A stretch of 64,000 nucleotides of DNA from Metopolophium dirhodum (lineage: Eukaryota > Arthropoda > Insecta > Hemiptera > Aphididae), in the NCBI RefSeq assembly GCF_019925205.1, contig NC_083560.1, forward strand, positions 24,447,145-24,511,144. Reading direction: 5' to 3'. The position numbers were made by a program, and so were the translations under genes. Under the pieces are notes generated by a model, which had not been told where the DNA came from, searched no databases, and worked only from the letters and a program-made list of their open reading frames with translations. Each line of letters begins with the position of its first letter. The stretch's first letter is position 1. Below are positions 38,508-49,166 of this stretch, one piece after another.

Positions 38508-41106
38508 AAGTTTTTTTATTTATTGGTAATAATGCTACATAAGGTTACACCACAGCCGTCTCAATCAACATTCGCCAAACACCCCGCACCAGCACCTACG
38601 CAATGTGAGACGTAGATTATTCTAATATTTATAGGAAATTAAATAGTTTATATGAAACAAAAAGACACGATATATAAAAAGTATTTTCAATTATTAAAAT
38701 AATATTAAGGTTTACAATAAATATTTACAAGGTTCTTACTTATCCATTAAATGGATTATGAAATTGTATCATTATCTGAGTAACATATATTTCTCGGTAT
38801 TTCGTCATCTTCTAGGTAATAATATATAAAAACGTATATGATGCCTCATCCATATTATATATCCAACAGTATATTAATTTTCATATCTCCTTTATACTTT
38901 CGAACCAACGGATACATTATGTATCAAACAACGTCTTGATCAATTGTTATGTAATACATCTGAGAAAAACAACATTTATCAAGACTAGTCATGCATCTAC
39001 ATGTTTGTTTGCTAATAAAACCTTAACTATTGTTAACCAACAATATTGATATATTTTAAGAACGAATGAGAAAAACATACATGTAAAAGCCATTATCACT
39101 TGTGTAATATTTATTTTTTACATTATGTATCACACCTACCATATTATTATTACACATATACCCCTCTTGATCACTAATCCTTAATCATTACCTATCACTT
39201 ATTCAGTATTCTTGATCCCTTGATCCTCTGATCTCGTGTTCTATATTTTTCATACCTGTGCATGAGAAAACACATACACGAACGCGCATACAACAACTTA
39301 CATATTATCAATAACCTGACCGACATATATATGTATATATTAATTCATGCATGTACACGGGAAAAACACACAACATTACCAGTCACAGTCACCACCAACG
39401 AAACACTCTCAAAAACATATTTTTTCACGCTTACATATGAGAAAACGCATGTGTGCTTGCACATCAACAACTTACATATCACTCAAGTGGCCAATGCGTA
39501 TATTTTATCAGCACATACGTACAACAGTCATATCACTTGTATAATATTTTTATTTTACCGTCATACACACAGGCATATAACACCACCGCCATATATTATT
39601 GTATAAGTTATAATATCGGAAAATTAAGAACTATTAACAATATCTCTCATTTCAGCAGATACTTTATGCGGTTTATTACCTAAATTTAGAAATATACAAT
39701 AATTAACGGCACATCTGTAGTACCTATCTTACCAACATCTTTATCAATTTAACAATTAACAATTTTCATATTATTAGTCATTTTCCATACAAGCTCATGC
39801 TACAATGTGCATACATGTGGGAACATACATACATTCTTGTAATTGTATGTTTATATACACAATACTATCAGGCTAACCTATCCTGAATAATATTACAGAT
39901 ACTTATATTTTTAATCAATCATACATACATTGAAATATTGTATGAGATTACATTAGACTAAAATCATAGCTTATATATACATACATGGATTATAGGTATA
40001 TACGAGAAAAAATAAATCTCTTTAACTGTTATTATTGTTATTATTATTCGTCAAGTGTAGTGAGAATTATAATATATATATATATAACAATAAGTAAAAA
40101 AAAAAATAATACTAAAAACTATTATCATCCCATCACTTAGTTCTATAGTTACCTACATGAATACGCGATACCTAGTATGTTATTATGAAAACCCACATTA
40201 AATCATATACACATATTCGATATTACAAACGCCTAAACATATTTTATAGTTAACATAACTATATATACATATAAAAATTCATATATATATATATAGGTAC
40301 ACATCAATAAGTCATCTACATAATATAGGCATACACATATATTACTTACATAGTATGCACACACTTGTATACCTATATCCTTACATATTTGATATTCTTA
40401 TATATTTAAACAGTATTCATACATACATACATACATACATAGACTCGATCATTTCAAATAATAATTCATATAAAATATTTTCGGTACATAATTTATTCAA
40501 TACCTGGATTCTTTAACATATATTAATTATTATATATTTACATTAGATAGGTACATGAAATATATCACAACGTCGCCGTGGATACTGATGTAACGATATC
40601 CAATATTCAACAATTAAATGCAATATAGTACCTGATCATATATTATAATTTACTCATTTTTTCGTTAAATACGTAGGTAGAATTTATGCAGAAACCTAAA
40701 AATATACTCAACAATGTGAATACACATTAAAATGTACTGATTTTGATAAAAAAAAAAAAAAAAAACATTGCTGTCTGTGTGTAAATACAGAAATCTTGCT
40801 AAAATAAGTAAAAATATCAAAATTTCAATAAAGCATATTATGGAAACATCACAATATTTTAGTAAAAAATGGGCAAAAATATCATAATTTCATTAAATAA
40901 TATGTAATATTATAAAAAATATCATACCCATGTCTAGTTTATTACCATCAAAGGCATATATAAAGTTTAGTTATTAAATGTATCTAAATGCATGACCATC
41001 ACTATAACGAGTCATTATTACAAGTCTCAACATCCGAAACATATCGTTGCACTATAATATAATAGTTAATACATACATACATGCACACACATACACACGT
41101 ACATAC

Positions 41107-41714
41107 TGTAACGTCTCCTCTTCACCTGGGCTCTTCCCCATTCCGGTGTCGTTCTGTTTATATTAACGAGGTCTCGGAGACTCGACCTCGGTGTGTGATA
41201 TTATTACTAGGGATCAGGGTTACCTTATGTGAAGCAAGTACTCAACGTAATGTATATATATATATATCTGTTATTGATGTATTATTATTATTTACTACAA
41301 GTTACAATATTGAAAGTATACTTATAAATTATAACTCCGGGCTACCGATCGGGCCATGGTGTGTCGTGGGCGCCGATGTCCAAATGTGGGTTGAGCTGGT
41401 CGTCCGCAGGTCCTCTTCAGGTCGTTGTCAGTCCTCGAGTTCCTCTATCGACCACCTCACTGTCGACTCTTCATTCTTGACCATCCAACTATCAACCGCC
41501 GACTCTATTCTATCGACTACCTCACTGTCGATTCTATCATAACTGACTTCCGCCAGGCATCCAGGTCGGTTATTTATACGATGTGAGCTAAACATCGCGT
41601 CAGCATAATATATATTTCATACATATATACACATTTGTCATTACTAACACTCAGCATATTAGCCGTGCTCAACGTAGGGAGTAATGTACGATGTCGATGA
41701 CGATAATTGTTACA
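41107..41714 (-). repeat. 608-bp LTR: 3' LTR of the retroelement
   Basis: Bounded by TGTAAC and GTTACA. On the minus strand it directly follows the env-side noncoding region, with a purine-rich word GGACAAGGGG four bases upstream of TGTAAC, as expected for a polypurine tract before a 3' LTR. Its mirror is 50601-51208. The two differ at only five positions that I found, all within 41549-41604. The outer flank is ATAC, complementary to the GTAT target duplication of the right copy. Confidence 0.75.
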
Positions 41715-43209
41715 TGTACCCCTTGTCCATTTAAATCTGGACTCCAGATTTGGGAAGTCAAGCAACGGTAGCTGTGTTAGTGGTAGTGTTGTATTTTCTG
41801 ATTTCATGTTCATTGTTCATCCAGTAGCAAAGAATAACGGTACTCCAACCTCCTCCGACTGTATTTTCTTGCTTGGACTGTGAAACATGAATTTTTTAGG
41901 TATACAAACACCAAGCCACCAAGGCAATGGTCATGCGTATATAATAATATTAATAATATATGCTCATTGTATATTATTGCTTGATAACTTCTGGATAGTG
42001 AAGTGGATTGTCGTTGGCTCTTCCGTCCTTGAATACCGACACCCACGGCTGTCTTCACTTACCCCTTTCAGTTGCCTCGAGTTAGTTAAAATTTAAGTAT
42101 GCAGTATAAAGACATTTTTTTTTTTTATATATATATATGTATATAAGAAATAGTGTTTAATTTCATACAAATTAACTTGATGATGGTACATGAAATATAT
42201 TATAAGGTTACAAAAACATTGCAAGTAGGTACTATTAACATTTTTATCACTATTATAATAAATGTTCATAATACATTATAACATGTTTGAATTCAAAAAT
42301 AGTATACAAAACAATGTACAAATATTTGTTTTGTTCAACTTAATATATAATTTAAATTACAATAATAAAAAAATTTTTTTTTTCTTTTTTGATATAATAA
42401 TATACATTTAAATATTATACTCAAGTTATGTCTAGTGTTTTAACTAGTACAAAACCTAATTACATAATTTAGTACATAATTTTTATTAATCAAAACTGTA
42501 CTAGTTAACTATAAATAAACTCAACAGTAGAGCACCAATTTTTGGCTAAACTTGGATTGGTTGCTAATTCAATAACGCAGTATTTTTACATTAAAAATGT
42601 ATTTTTTTCAAATTTTCTTGGGAAAAAGGGTTAAATTCACATTTTACACCAAGTTAAGAATTATTAATTCGATTAATAGGTATTCTACTGTATTAAAATA
42701 ATAATAAAAATGATAGTATAAATATCGTAGGTATAGACGATAACTCCATAATCAAGGTGTATCAATACACCTTGCTATAATATAATTTATAAACCTAATC
42801 AATTATTACCTGTAATAAATAATAATAATAATAATAAACATACCATAATTGAATAAATTTTTAAAAAAACATTGACACGTTATTTTAATTATTATGGTAC
42901 ACTAGTCATATCATATATTATAAATATTAAATATATTATTTAAATTTCAAAATCCTTGTTTAGAAATAGTGTTACCTATATAGTTATGACTGAATAATGA
43001 CGATTAAGCAAATGGTTAACAAAAAAAAATATTGTACATGAATTGTAATGGATGATAAAATAGTATGAACGATTAATATTTAATATGATAAATATTACAC
43101 AAATTATGCACTAATATAGTATTAGATGTAATATTAAAAATTTACCAAGTAATTTTCAGTCGCTGAGCCATTATTGACCATATTATTGTCTATTCAATTG
43201 GTACATTAA
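41715..43209 (-). other. 3' noncoding region of the retroelement
   Basis: Between the env stop and the 3' LTR, about 1.5 kb of AT-rich sequence with short T and A runs (42115-42130, 42366-42384). No conserved frame is seen, although 79- and 82-codon frames exist at 41574-42058. The last bases before the LTR are purine-rich on the minus strand. Confidence 0.5.
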
Positions 43210-45045
43210 TTATATTATATTATCTCCGTGTAGCCCTCTACCTCTGGTTCTGTTAACCATTTCCCTTGGCCCTCTCTCTCCTCTACAATATAATTTTATT
43301 TTAGTAATAATTGTATGAATTACCAAATATCCTACGAGAGCCCCTATTAAATACAATCCATAAATGTATAAATCCTGATAGTTATTGGTTACGACGTTTT
43401 CTAATTCTTTGTCTATATCATCTACAATTTCGTCTAATTTTTGGGCGGATTGGTGTAAATTTTTTAATTCTGGCATTTGAAAGTTAATCTTTTTTAAATT
43501 TGTTTTTGAATTCTGTATTTTGTCTATTTTCAAACCTAATTCAGAAACATTTAATAAGGATATGTCTGGATTTATATTAACTGATATATTTATATTTTTG
43601 ATTTCCTCTCCTGATGACTTAAGTATCACTGTTGGTGTATATAACGAGCATGAATATGGTAACCTAATAGTCCCTGTCCCTTTTAAAATAAGAAACGTTG
43701 TTGACGTAGAACAAACTAAGGTGGTTTGTATTTCCGTAGCTACCCAATATAAAAATGTGTTTTTTGTTTTTAGTTTTTCAAAGTAAGCATTATTATGATA
43801 GATATGGTGCACAGTACATTGTTTCGGAAATACAGTATTATTCGTCAATTTGAGAAGCTGTATTTCGCACAACGGGTATGATCCCAAATAAACCGGCATA
43901 TCTAAAGCACAATATTTTATAGTAACCCCTAGAGTGCATTTATTGTATTCAATATCAGAATACGATATAAAATGTTGGTTATCAGATGAAATTGCTAGAT
44001 ATGGATTATTGGGCTGGATAAATATAAATTGTAAATTTGTTAGTTCTATTGGCATAGGCCATATCTGAAATAAAGTATAAATCTCTGGAGTACATATAGG
44101 AAAATTTATAATAAAAATTAATTGAAAATTTGAAAATTTAGTAGTCACTTTTATAAGTTTCATAAAACCTTCCAGTGATGAATTAGTGTCAATATTTATT
44201 GGTAAGACTTGATTTACAGGTAATTCTCGCTGTATATTTTCCAAAATTGTTTTCAACTGAATGCTATTAAGAACTAGTGGGTGTAGTGTATTTTGATGTG
44301 CTAGTAGTAAAGCATCTAATAATTCTTCTATTTCAAGGGAAAAACTTGTCAAAATGAAATTAAAATTTGTTAAGTAATTAATTAATTGCTGATTTACTTG
44401 AAGCTCTATTAGATCATTTTTCCTAACATTAATTTTATCTACCAAATCGTTATATTCTCGTTGTAGTTTTATGAAATTTTGTGAAATTGTTGATGATACA
44501 TTCGATATCTGATTTAATGATGATTGAACTAATTTTACTTGCGACTTCATAGTAACTAGAGTATTTTTATTATTTTTTTTATTCGTATTTAATTCTTGTT
44601 GTATTTGTTGAAAATCGTTGTCTCCCACGACTCCGAAAGCCCAGTTTTCAAATTCTCCTATTGCATTTATTAAACCCCTCTTTATTCTTACACCATCCTG
44701 TAAAGACATAAGTGTTGTATATCGTTTCAATAGTTCCGTCTTAGTTATTTTTAACGTTGAATTAAAGTTACTGCATATATTTGAAACATTATGTTTGTTG
44801 ACGGAACATAATCTATCATTGTAGTTCATTAAATTATTAATTTCATCAAATTTCTCAACAAAAACGGAAATATTTACATGTGTTAGTAAGTTAAATTCAC
44901 TCGAATATACTCTCATTTTATAAATTGGTTCATAATAAATACCCGATCCATGTCCTTGGTAGTTGTCGATAATTGTCTCTTCTGTTTGCAACGTATCTGG
45001 TATTATCACGCTTAATGCTAGAACAACTGTAACTATTGCGAACAT
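43210..45045 (-). CDS. env: Envelope fusion glycoprotein of an errantivirus-like retroelement (baculovirus F type)
   Basis: Intact 611-codon frame. Residues 1-20 form a hydrophobic signal peptide. A furin-type site RIKR at residues 120-123 is followed by a glycine/alanine/phenylalanine-rich segment beginning GLINAIGEF, the expected fusion peptide position. A long heptad-like coiled coil spans about 145-215. A single transmembrane segment lies at about 561-581, followed by a basic tail of about 30 residues. Several N-x-S/T sites are present. This order (signal, cleavage site, fusion peptide, coiled coil, C-terminal anchor) is that of the insect F-protein family shared by baculoviruses and env-bearing insect retroelements. 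The protein would sit in the plasma or virion membrane and mediate fusion. It is the last gene of the element and is likely made from a spliced RNA; no acceptor was identified. The frame is open throughout, suggesting recent activity. Confidence 0.88.
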   Translation of the reverse strand: MFAIVTVVLALSVIIPDTLQTEETIIDNYQGHGSGIYYEPIYKMRVYSSEFNLLTHVNISVFVEKFDEINNLMNYNDRLCSVNKHNVSNICSNFNSTLKITKTELLKRYTTLMSLQDGVRIKRGLINAIGEFENWAFGVVGDNDFQQIQQELNTNKKNNKNTLVTMKSQVKLVQSSLNQISNVSSTISQNFIKLQREYNDLVDKINVRKNDLIELQVNQQLINYLTNFNFILTSFSLEIEELLDALLLAHQNTLHPLVLNSIQLKTILENIQRELPVNQVLPINIDTNSSLEGFMKLIKVTTKFSNFQLIFIINFPICTPEIYTLFQIWPMPIELTNLQFIFIQPNNPYLAISSDNQHFISYSDIEYNKCTLGVTIKYCALDMPVYLGSYPLCEIQLLKLTNNTVFPKQCTVHHIYHNNAYFEKLKTKNTFLYWVATEIQTTLVCSTSTTFLILKGTGTIRLPYSCSLYTPTVILKSSGEEIKNINISVNINPDISLLNVSELGLKIDKIQNSKTNLKKINFQMPELKNLHQSAQKLDEIVDDIDKELENVVTNNYQDLYIYGLYLIGALVGYLVIHTIITKIKLYCRGERGPREMVNRTRGRGLHGDNII

Positions 45046-45498
45046 TTTACAATTTATTAAATTAAAACGAAATGATTAATTATAATATAGTATAAAGATT
45101 GCCGATTAAATATTATTAATGTTAAATATTAAATTACAATTGACACATTGTTTATTGACTGTCGTAGTCACGCTCTAGGTGTGTTATAATATCATTCGCT
45201 AATGTATACGCTATATATATATCCTTACTTATAATATTAATAATATTATGATATATGCCCATGAATGAAATTGTGCTGAATTAATATTTATGTTGTTCAC
45301 TCATTAACCTATATTTATTCAGCTAAAATGCCAAACTGTTAAAAATTACGTTATATACCTACACTATAATATTATATTAAAATCTATCGTTAGGAAATGA
45401 AGTGATGAACACACACATTTTTTTTTTACAAACAACTTAGCTTCGTTAATATTGCTTAACAATATTAAGAAATTAAGTGGTTGTGAAATATATTATGG

Positions 45499-45556
45499 TG
45501 GTCTCTCGACAGTAATATTATTTACAACGTGGTAAATAATATGTTGTGAGAGACCA
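45499..45556. repeat. Hairpin of ~25 bp in the OTU-env gap
   Basis: 45499-45525 (TGGTCTCTC...TATTTAC) pairs imperfectly with 45532-45556 (GTAAATAAT...GAGAGACCA) around a six-base loop. It lies in the 606-bp noncoding gap where pol would be in a complete element. It could be a small foldback insertion, a scar of deletion, or an RNA structure. Confidence 0.7.
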
Positions 45557-45651
45557 TGCAAATTGTCTTTATATTTTAATATTTTTAATTACATTTAATA
45601 TTGTGTGGGGACCCTAGCTCATATCTATCCGAAAATGTATTTTTTCTTGTA

Positions 45652-47190
45652 TTAATCTTTACTGTCGTGAGGTAGATTTTGGTCGACTTTTTGAAATGCC
45701 GTATAAGGTTTTATATTTCTATCTTGGCAAAGAATATTTGGATTGTTTGAATTTAATAAAATGTGTTTTATTTCGAGAACTTCGGTCAATGGACAATTTG
45801 CGCGTTTCAAGTCGTTTTCATTGTTTATTACCTCGGTTTCGGGTAACTTGATTGCTTCTAACATTTTCCTTTCCCTTAGTAAAGCACGAGAAGTATGAAG
45901 AGAACGAAAATCATGCGTAAAAGTAACTTGTGTCATTTCTAGGTCGGGATTATCATATTTTTTGTCATAACATCCTGGTGTCCAATGATCATTTTCAAAA
46001 AAAATTACTAGAAATTTCCTACCTGGTTTATAAAACCCTAAACCTGCAGTTTTTTTAGAATTTTCGTAATTTGGGCATATGATTATTAAATTGAAATTAT
46101 AAAAATCAGCTACTGCTGCTACGTCCTCACCGTCTAACCAAATTGGTTTTTCGTGTAAATTTAAATCAAGTAAATGGGAAATGGTTTCTTCAGTTACATA
46201 AATATTTTCGTGCGCCAGCATTACTGTCAACGCATATATTGCACAAAATCCGTCTCCCGGGACCTCAATCAACTTACTACTACATCTAACAATTTCACGT
46301 AACGTTGGCTGAATTAATATTAAATTTCTCATTTTTTCAATTTTGTTGTCATTATCCGTATCCCTATTTAATGTAGTTTCATCGACTATTTTTTCAATTT
46401 TCAATTTAATATTATCTGACGTTCTACGTTTTTGATCGAATTCCAAAACAACTAAACCTTTATCACCCGTTAAAACTATCTGTTTATTAACAAAATTTAT
46501 TTTGGCTTGATATAATTCTAAAAAGTCTGTACCTATTAAACTAGGTCCAACTAAGTTCCTAACTACCATGCATTTAATAAGGAATTTAATATTTTCGAAC
46601 ACAACAACTGTATTAATAATACCAAGTAGTTCTAAATCGGAACCGTTTGCCGTAATTAGCTTTACGCAATCGATTGCCTTTGGAGTGATTCCTACTGGTA
46701 AATTGTCAGCATTAATTATAGACGCAGTGGCCCCTGTGTCTATTACAAAATTATGTTCTATGTTTTCAATTTTGCCTACTACCTCAAGTCTTTGACCTGG
46801 TTCGAATGCTGCCGGAAGCGAGGTCGGATTACACGTCGTTATACATTTTTGTATCGTATTGTCATTATTTTTTTGCTTTTCAACAGTTACTGAATTTTTA
46901 CTTGCGAATTTGTGATGAATATTATGGTCACTCATGACTGCTACTTTTTTTTCATTGAATAAACTATCTATATTATAATCGTCTATGTCAGTGTTTTTAT
47001 TAATATCAATTTCATTATGTTTATCGTTAATTTTTAAGTTTTTTAATTGTTTTGGAATTGGAAATAAGGTTTCGTCATTTTTATATTTTTTCGCTATTAT
47101 TGTTTCCAACAATGTTGTACTAGAAATGGTATCGTTAGAATTTTTTTGCTGGCATAGAGGGAGTCTAACCACTCTCTCTTGCCTTAATAG
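45652..47190 (-). CDS. pro: Retropepsin plus OTU-type cysteine protease, -1 frame relative to gag
   Basis: The frame is open from the gag overlap to the stop at 45652 (506 codons counted from a GTG at 47172, which is probably not a real start). Residues 140-236 hold an aspartic protease: active site FVIDTGATA (Asp145) and the conserved SLIGTDFL near 211-218. Residues 300-400 hold an OTU domain: PGDGFCAIYAL with catalytic Cys310, and NDHWTPG with His396. The usual continuation into reverse transcriptase is missing: after about 100 residues of unassigned tail the frame stops and a 600-bp gap leads to env. OTU proteins remove ubiquitin; in this setting it may act on host ubiquitin signalling or on Gag. 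Expression is expected by -1 frameshifting from gag. Confidence 0.85.
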   Translation of the reverse strand, partial: LLRQERVVRLPLCQQKNSNDTISSTTLLETIIAKKYKNDETLFPIPKQLKNLKINDKHNEIDINKNTDIDDYNIDSLFNEKKVAVMSDHNIHHKFASKNSVTVEKQKNNDNTIQKCITTCNPTSLPAAFEPGQRLEVVGKIENIEHNFVIDTGATASIINADNLPVGITPKAIDCVKLITANGSDLELLGIINTVVVFENIKFLIKCMVVRNLVGPSLIGTDFLELYQAKINFVNKQIVLTGDKGLVVLEFDQKRRTSDNIKLKIEKIVDETTLNRDTDNDNKIEKMRNLILIQPTLREIVRCSSKLIEVPGDGFCAIYALTVMLAHENIYVTEETISHLLDLNLHEKPIWLDGEDVAAVADFYNFNLIIICPNYENSKKTAGLGFYKPGRKFLVIFFENDHWTPGCYDKKYDNPDLEMTQVTFTHDFRSLHTSRALLRERKMLEAIKLPETEVINNENDLKRANCPLTEVLEIKHILLNSNNPNILCQDRNIKPYTAFQKVDQNLPHDSKD

Positions 47191-47196
47191 TTTTTT
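47151..47196 (-). promoter_or_regulatory. -1 programmed ribosomal frameshift signal between gag and pro
   Basis: On the minus strand the gag frame ends CAA AAA AAC TAT TAA. The heptamer A-AAA-AAC (47190-47196) is a classical slippery site in the right phase. After it comes a six-base spacer, then a stem-loop at 47151-47183: GGCA pairs with TGCC and AGAGAGAGT with ACTCCCTCT (one mismatch, one bulged A, six-base loop). A one-base slip back leads straight into the protease frame. The element layout slippery site, short spacer, hairpin is the standard one for retroelements. Confidence 0.85.
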
Positions 47197-49166
47197 TGAT
47201 TATTATGAAAATATGTTTTATTCAAATTACGTGTATCATTATCAGGCACCTGACCGATAGTGTGCTGATTCATCACGTTATTTACGTCTACATTATTTTG
47301 ATTGATACCATTTGTAGCATGCGATGGATTTTGATAATTTTGGCCTACGTTTTGTTCGTTAAAATTTGCACCTTGATTACTATTATACACATTATTTTTA
47401 TAATATTGCTGACTTTTTTGGTTAGGCCTATTTTTATACCTATCATCCCACTTTGGTTGTGTATAGCCATTATTACTATTAAAATGATTTGGAGGGTTAT
47501 ATGTATTTTTTCGATGGAAGTGTTTATTAGGATCTATATATTGATTCGGTCTAATTTCATTATTTGTGTTGTAATTATTATTTGGATAAAAAGTATTGTT
47601 TGGGTGATAATTTAGATTATTAACATAATCGTTTGGAATAAATGAATTATTTGAACTATAGTTTTGATTACTAAAATTGTTGTTTGGATAAAATGAATTA
47701 TTTAAATTCTGTTTTTGATTACAATAACTATTATTGTTATTATTGCATGGTTCGTAATTGCACATATTATTATTGAATGCATTGTTTGGATTATTTTGAA
47801 GATTGTAATATGGGCTAGGACTATTCACATGCATATTATTATTAAATTTCTTTTTCTGGTTAAAATTTCTATTACCATTGTTAATATTATTTAATTTAGA
47901 TTTTAAAAATTCATTTTCTTTCCTAAGAGTGTCAATATCTACGGAACTTATATTTTGAAAATCTGTGTGCATCAATTTCGAATTTTCTATTTTCTTTAAA
48001 TTAATTTCCAAATTGTCTAAAGTGTCATTATTCATAATAGTTATGGTGTTATAATATTCTGGTGTTAGTGCCTCTAATATTATATCAATTTTCTCGGTTT
48101 CAGGAATGGTGCAATTTGTTTGACTGATTAAGTATAAAATATCTGCTAAGAACTCCGATATTGTTTCTGTCGATTTTAATTTTTTATTTCGTAATTTGTT
48201 TCTTAACATACGATTCCTAGCCGGCGATGCAAATTTTTCCTTAAATATTTGTTCTATTTCATCAAAAGTCGGATATAAGTTATTAATTGTTAATGTCTTG
48301 TATAATTTATAAGCGGAATTTTTTAAATATAATGGCAAGTAAGTTAGTTTTATTTGCGGAGACCACTCATTAGCAGTAGCTACCACGTTAAAGTACTCGA
48401 AAAATTCTAAAACGCATTCATCGCCCGAACCGTTGAAAATATTAGGTACAAATTGTTGAGGTCTTGCCATTTTATTTTTCGTATTTGATTTAACTATATT
48501 ATCAATTTTTGAACTAGCGTCCAATTTATTATTTTGATTTACCTCTACAGATTCAAATTTTAAATTATTCGGTTGCTCAGTATTTTTAATTGGTGAAAGT
48601 GATTGGTCTATTAAGAGATTTTCTAACTGTTGGGCCACGTCTTTAGGTCCAACCGTATCGGTACCCTTATTTTCTAATTCTACCTGTGAGTCTGGTTCGC
48701 TAATATTTTTTTCACAATGATTTTTCTGGCTATTATTGAAATCTAATGATAACTTATTTTCAGTAAAGGTAAGATCTGCAGTACTATCGTTATAATTATC
48801 TTTATCTTCGGTATCAAGAAGTCCAACTCTAAAAGTTTTTATTGCTGATTTCGCGAGATCCCTTAAGTGTAAGAGAGTTGACGATTCTTCACAATGTATG
48901 TTACAAAATTTTAAAAAACCGACTACTTCAGATTTATCTAACAAAAGTATCCACGATACCGTTATCTGAGATATTATGAATTCAAATTTTTTTTCTACTG
49001 GTGTTAGTGCATTAAATTCATCTTTACTTAAACATTCGACTTCGTATAATGTGCAAAGCGTAAATTTTTTAACTAACTTAGCCGATAAAGGTATCTTTCC
49101 AAATTTCGAATTTTCAAAAAAATCTCCTAAATTATTCTCATCGATTTGTCGTAATATGCCGATCAA
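47184..49166 (-). CDS. gag: Gag structural polyprotein of the retroelement
   Basis: Intact 660-codon frame. Residues 1-115 form a helical N-terminal region. Residues 120-230 are acidic and low-complexity. Residues 236-400 look like the capsid core of Ty3/gypsy-type Gag: FNGSGDECVLEFFEYFN, a helical run, LRNKKLKSTETISEFLADI, and EKIDIILEALTPEYYNTI, typical of the Retrotrans_gag family. Residues 420-660 are extremely Asn-rich with repeated PNN and YNxNN words; no CCHC zinc knuckle is present, so RNA binding would rely on the Asn/Lys-rich tail. Directly upstream (minus strand) is a leader without a recognisable primer-binding site. An internal ATG at residue 233 (MARPQQF) could also serve as start of a shorter capsid. 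Confidence 0.85.
   Translation of the reverse strand: MIGILRQIDENNLGDFFENSKFGKIPLSAKLVKKFTLCTLYEVECLSKDEFNALTPVEKKFEFIISQITVSWILLLDKSEVVGFLKFCNIHCEESSTLLHLRDLAKSAIKTFRVGLLDTEDKDNYNDSTADLTFTENKLSLDFNNSQKNHCEKNISEPDSQVELENKGTDTVGPKDVAQQLENLLIDQSLSPIKNTEQPNNLKFESVEVNQNNKLDASSKIDNIVKSNTKNKMARPQQFVPNIFNGSGDECVLEFFEYFNVVATANEWSPQIKLTYLPLYLKNSAYKLYKTLTINNLYPTFDEIEQIFKEKFASPARNRMLRNKLRNKKLKSTETISEFLADILYLISQTNCTIPETEKIDIILEALTPEYYNTITIMNNDTLDNLEINLKKIENSKLMHTDFQNISSVDIDTLRKENEFLKSKLNNINNGNRNFNQKKKFNNNMHVNSPSPYYNLQNNPNNAFNNNMCNYEPCNNNNNSYCNQKQNLNNSFYPNNNFSNQNYSSNNSFIPNDYVNNLNYHPNNTFYPNNNYNTNNEIRPNQYIDPNKHFHRKNTYNPPNHFNSNNGYTQPKWDDRYKNRPNQKSQQYYKNNVYNSNQGANFNEQNVGQNYQNPSHATNGINQNNVDVNNVMNQHTIGQVPDNDTRNLNKTYFHNNQKNY

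Larger units (their letters stand above)
36439..41714 (+). repeat. Left arm of the giant palindrome (~5.3 kb)
   Basis: Reverse complement of the right arm. From 36817 to 41714 each position x pairs with 92315 minus x without any net length difference, and identity is about 99% in the stretches I compared. The arm is noncoding and rich in ACATAC tandem words (36548-36605, 40418-40440). Short frames such as 39262-39606 and 41081-41542 occur unchanged in both arms only because the DNA is duplicated. The outer end lies near 36439, where similarity with the right arm stops after GCATGAGTAGGATAAAAAAG. Confidence 0.92.

Noticed and set aside
39262..41542. Frames of 65-153 codons in the left arm, repeated in the right arm
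   Set aside because: They are low-complexity (His/Thr/Tyr from ACATAC repeats) or LTR sequence. Their identity reflects DNA duplication, not selection.
43210..49166. DIRS-type element because of inverted repeats
   Set aside because: No tyrosine recombinase or RT, and the inverted arms include host-like sequence and a solo LTR with its own target duplication.
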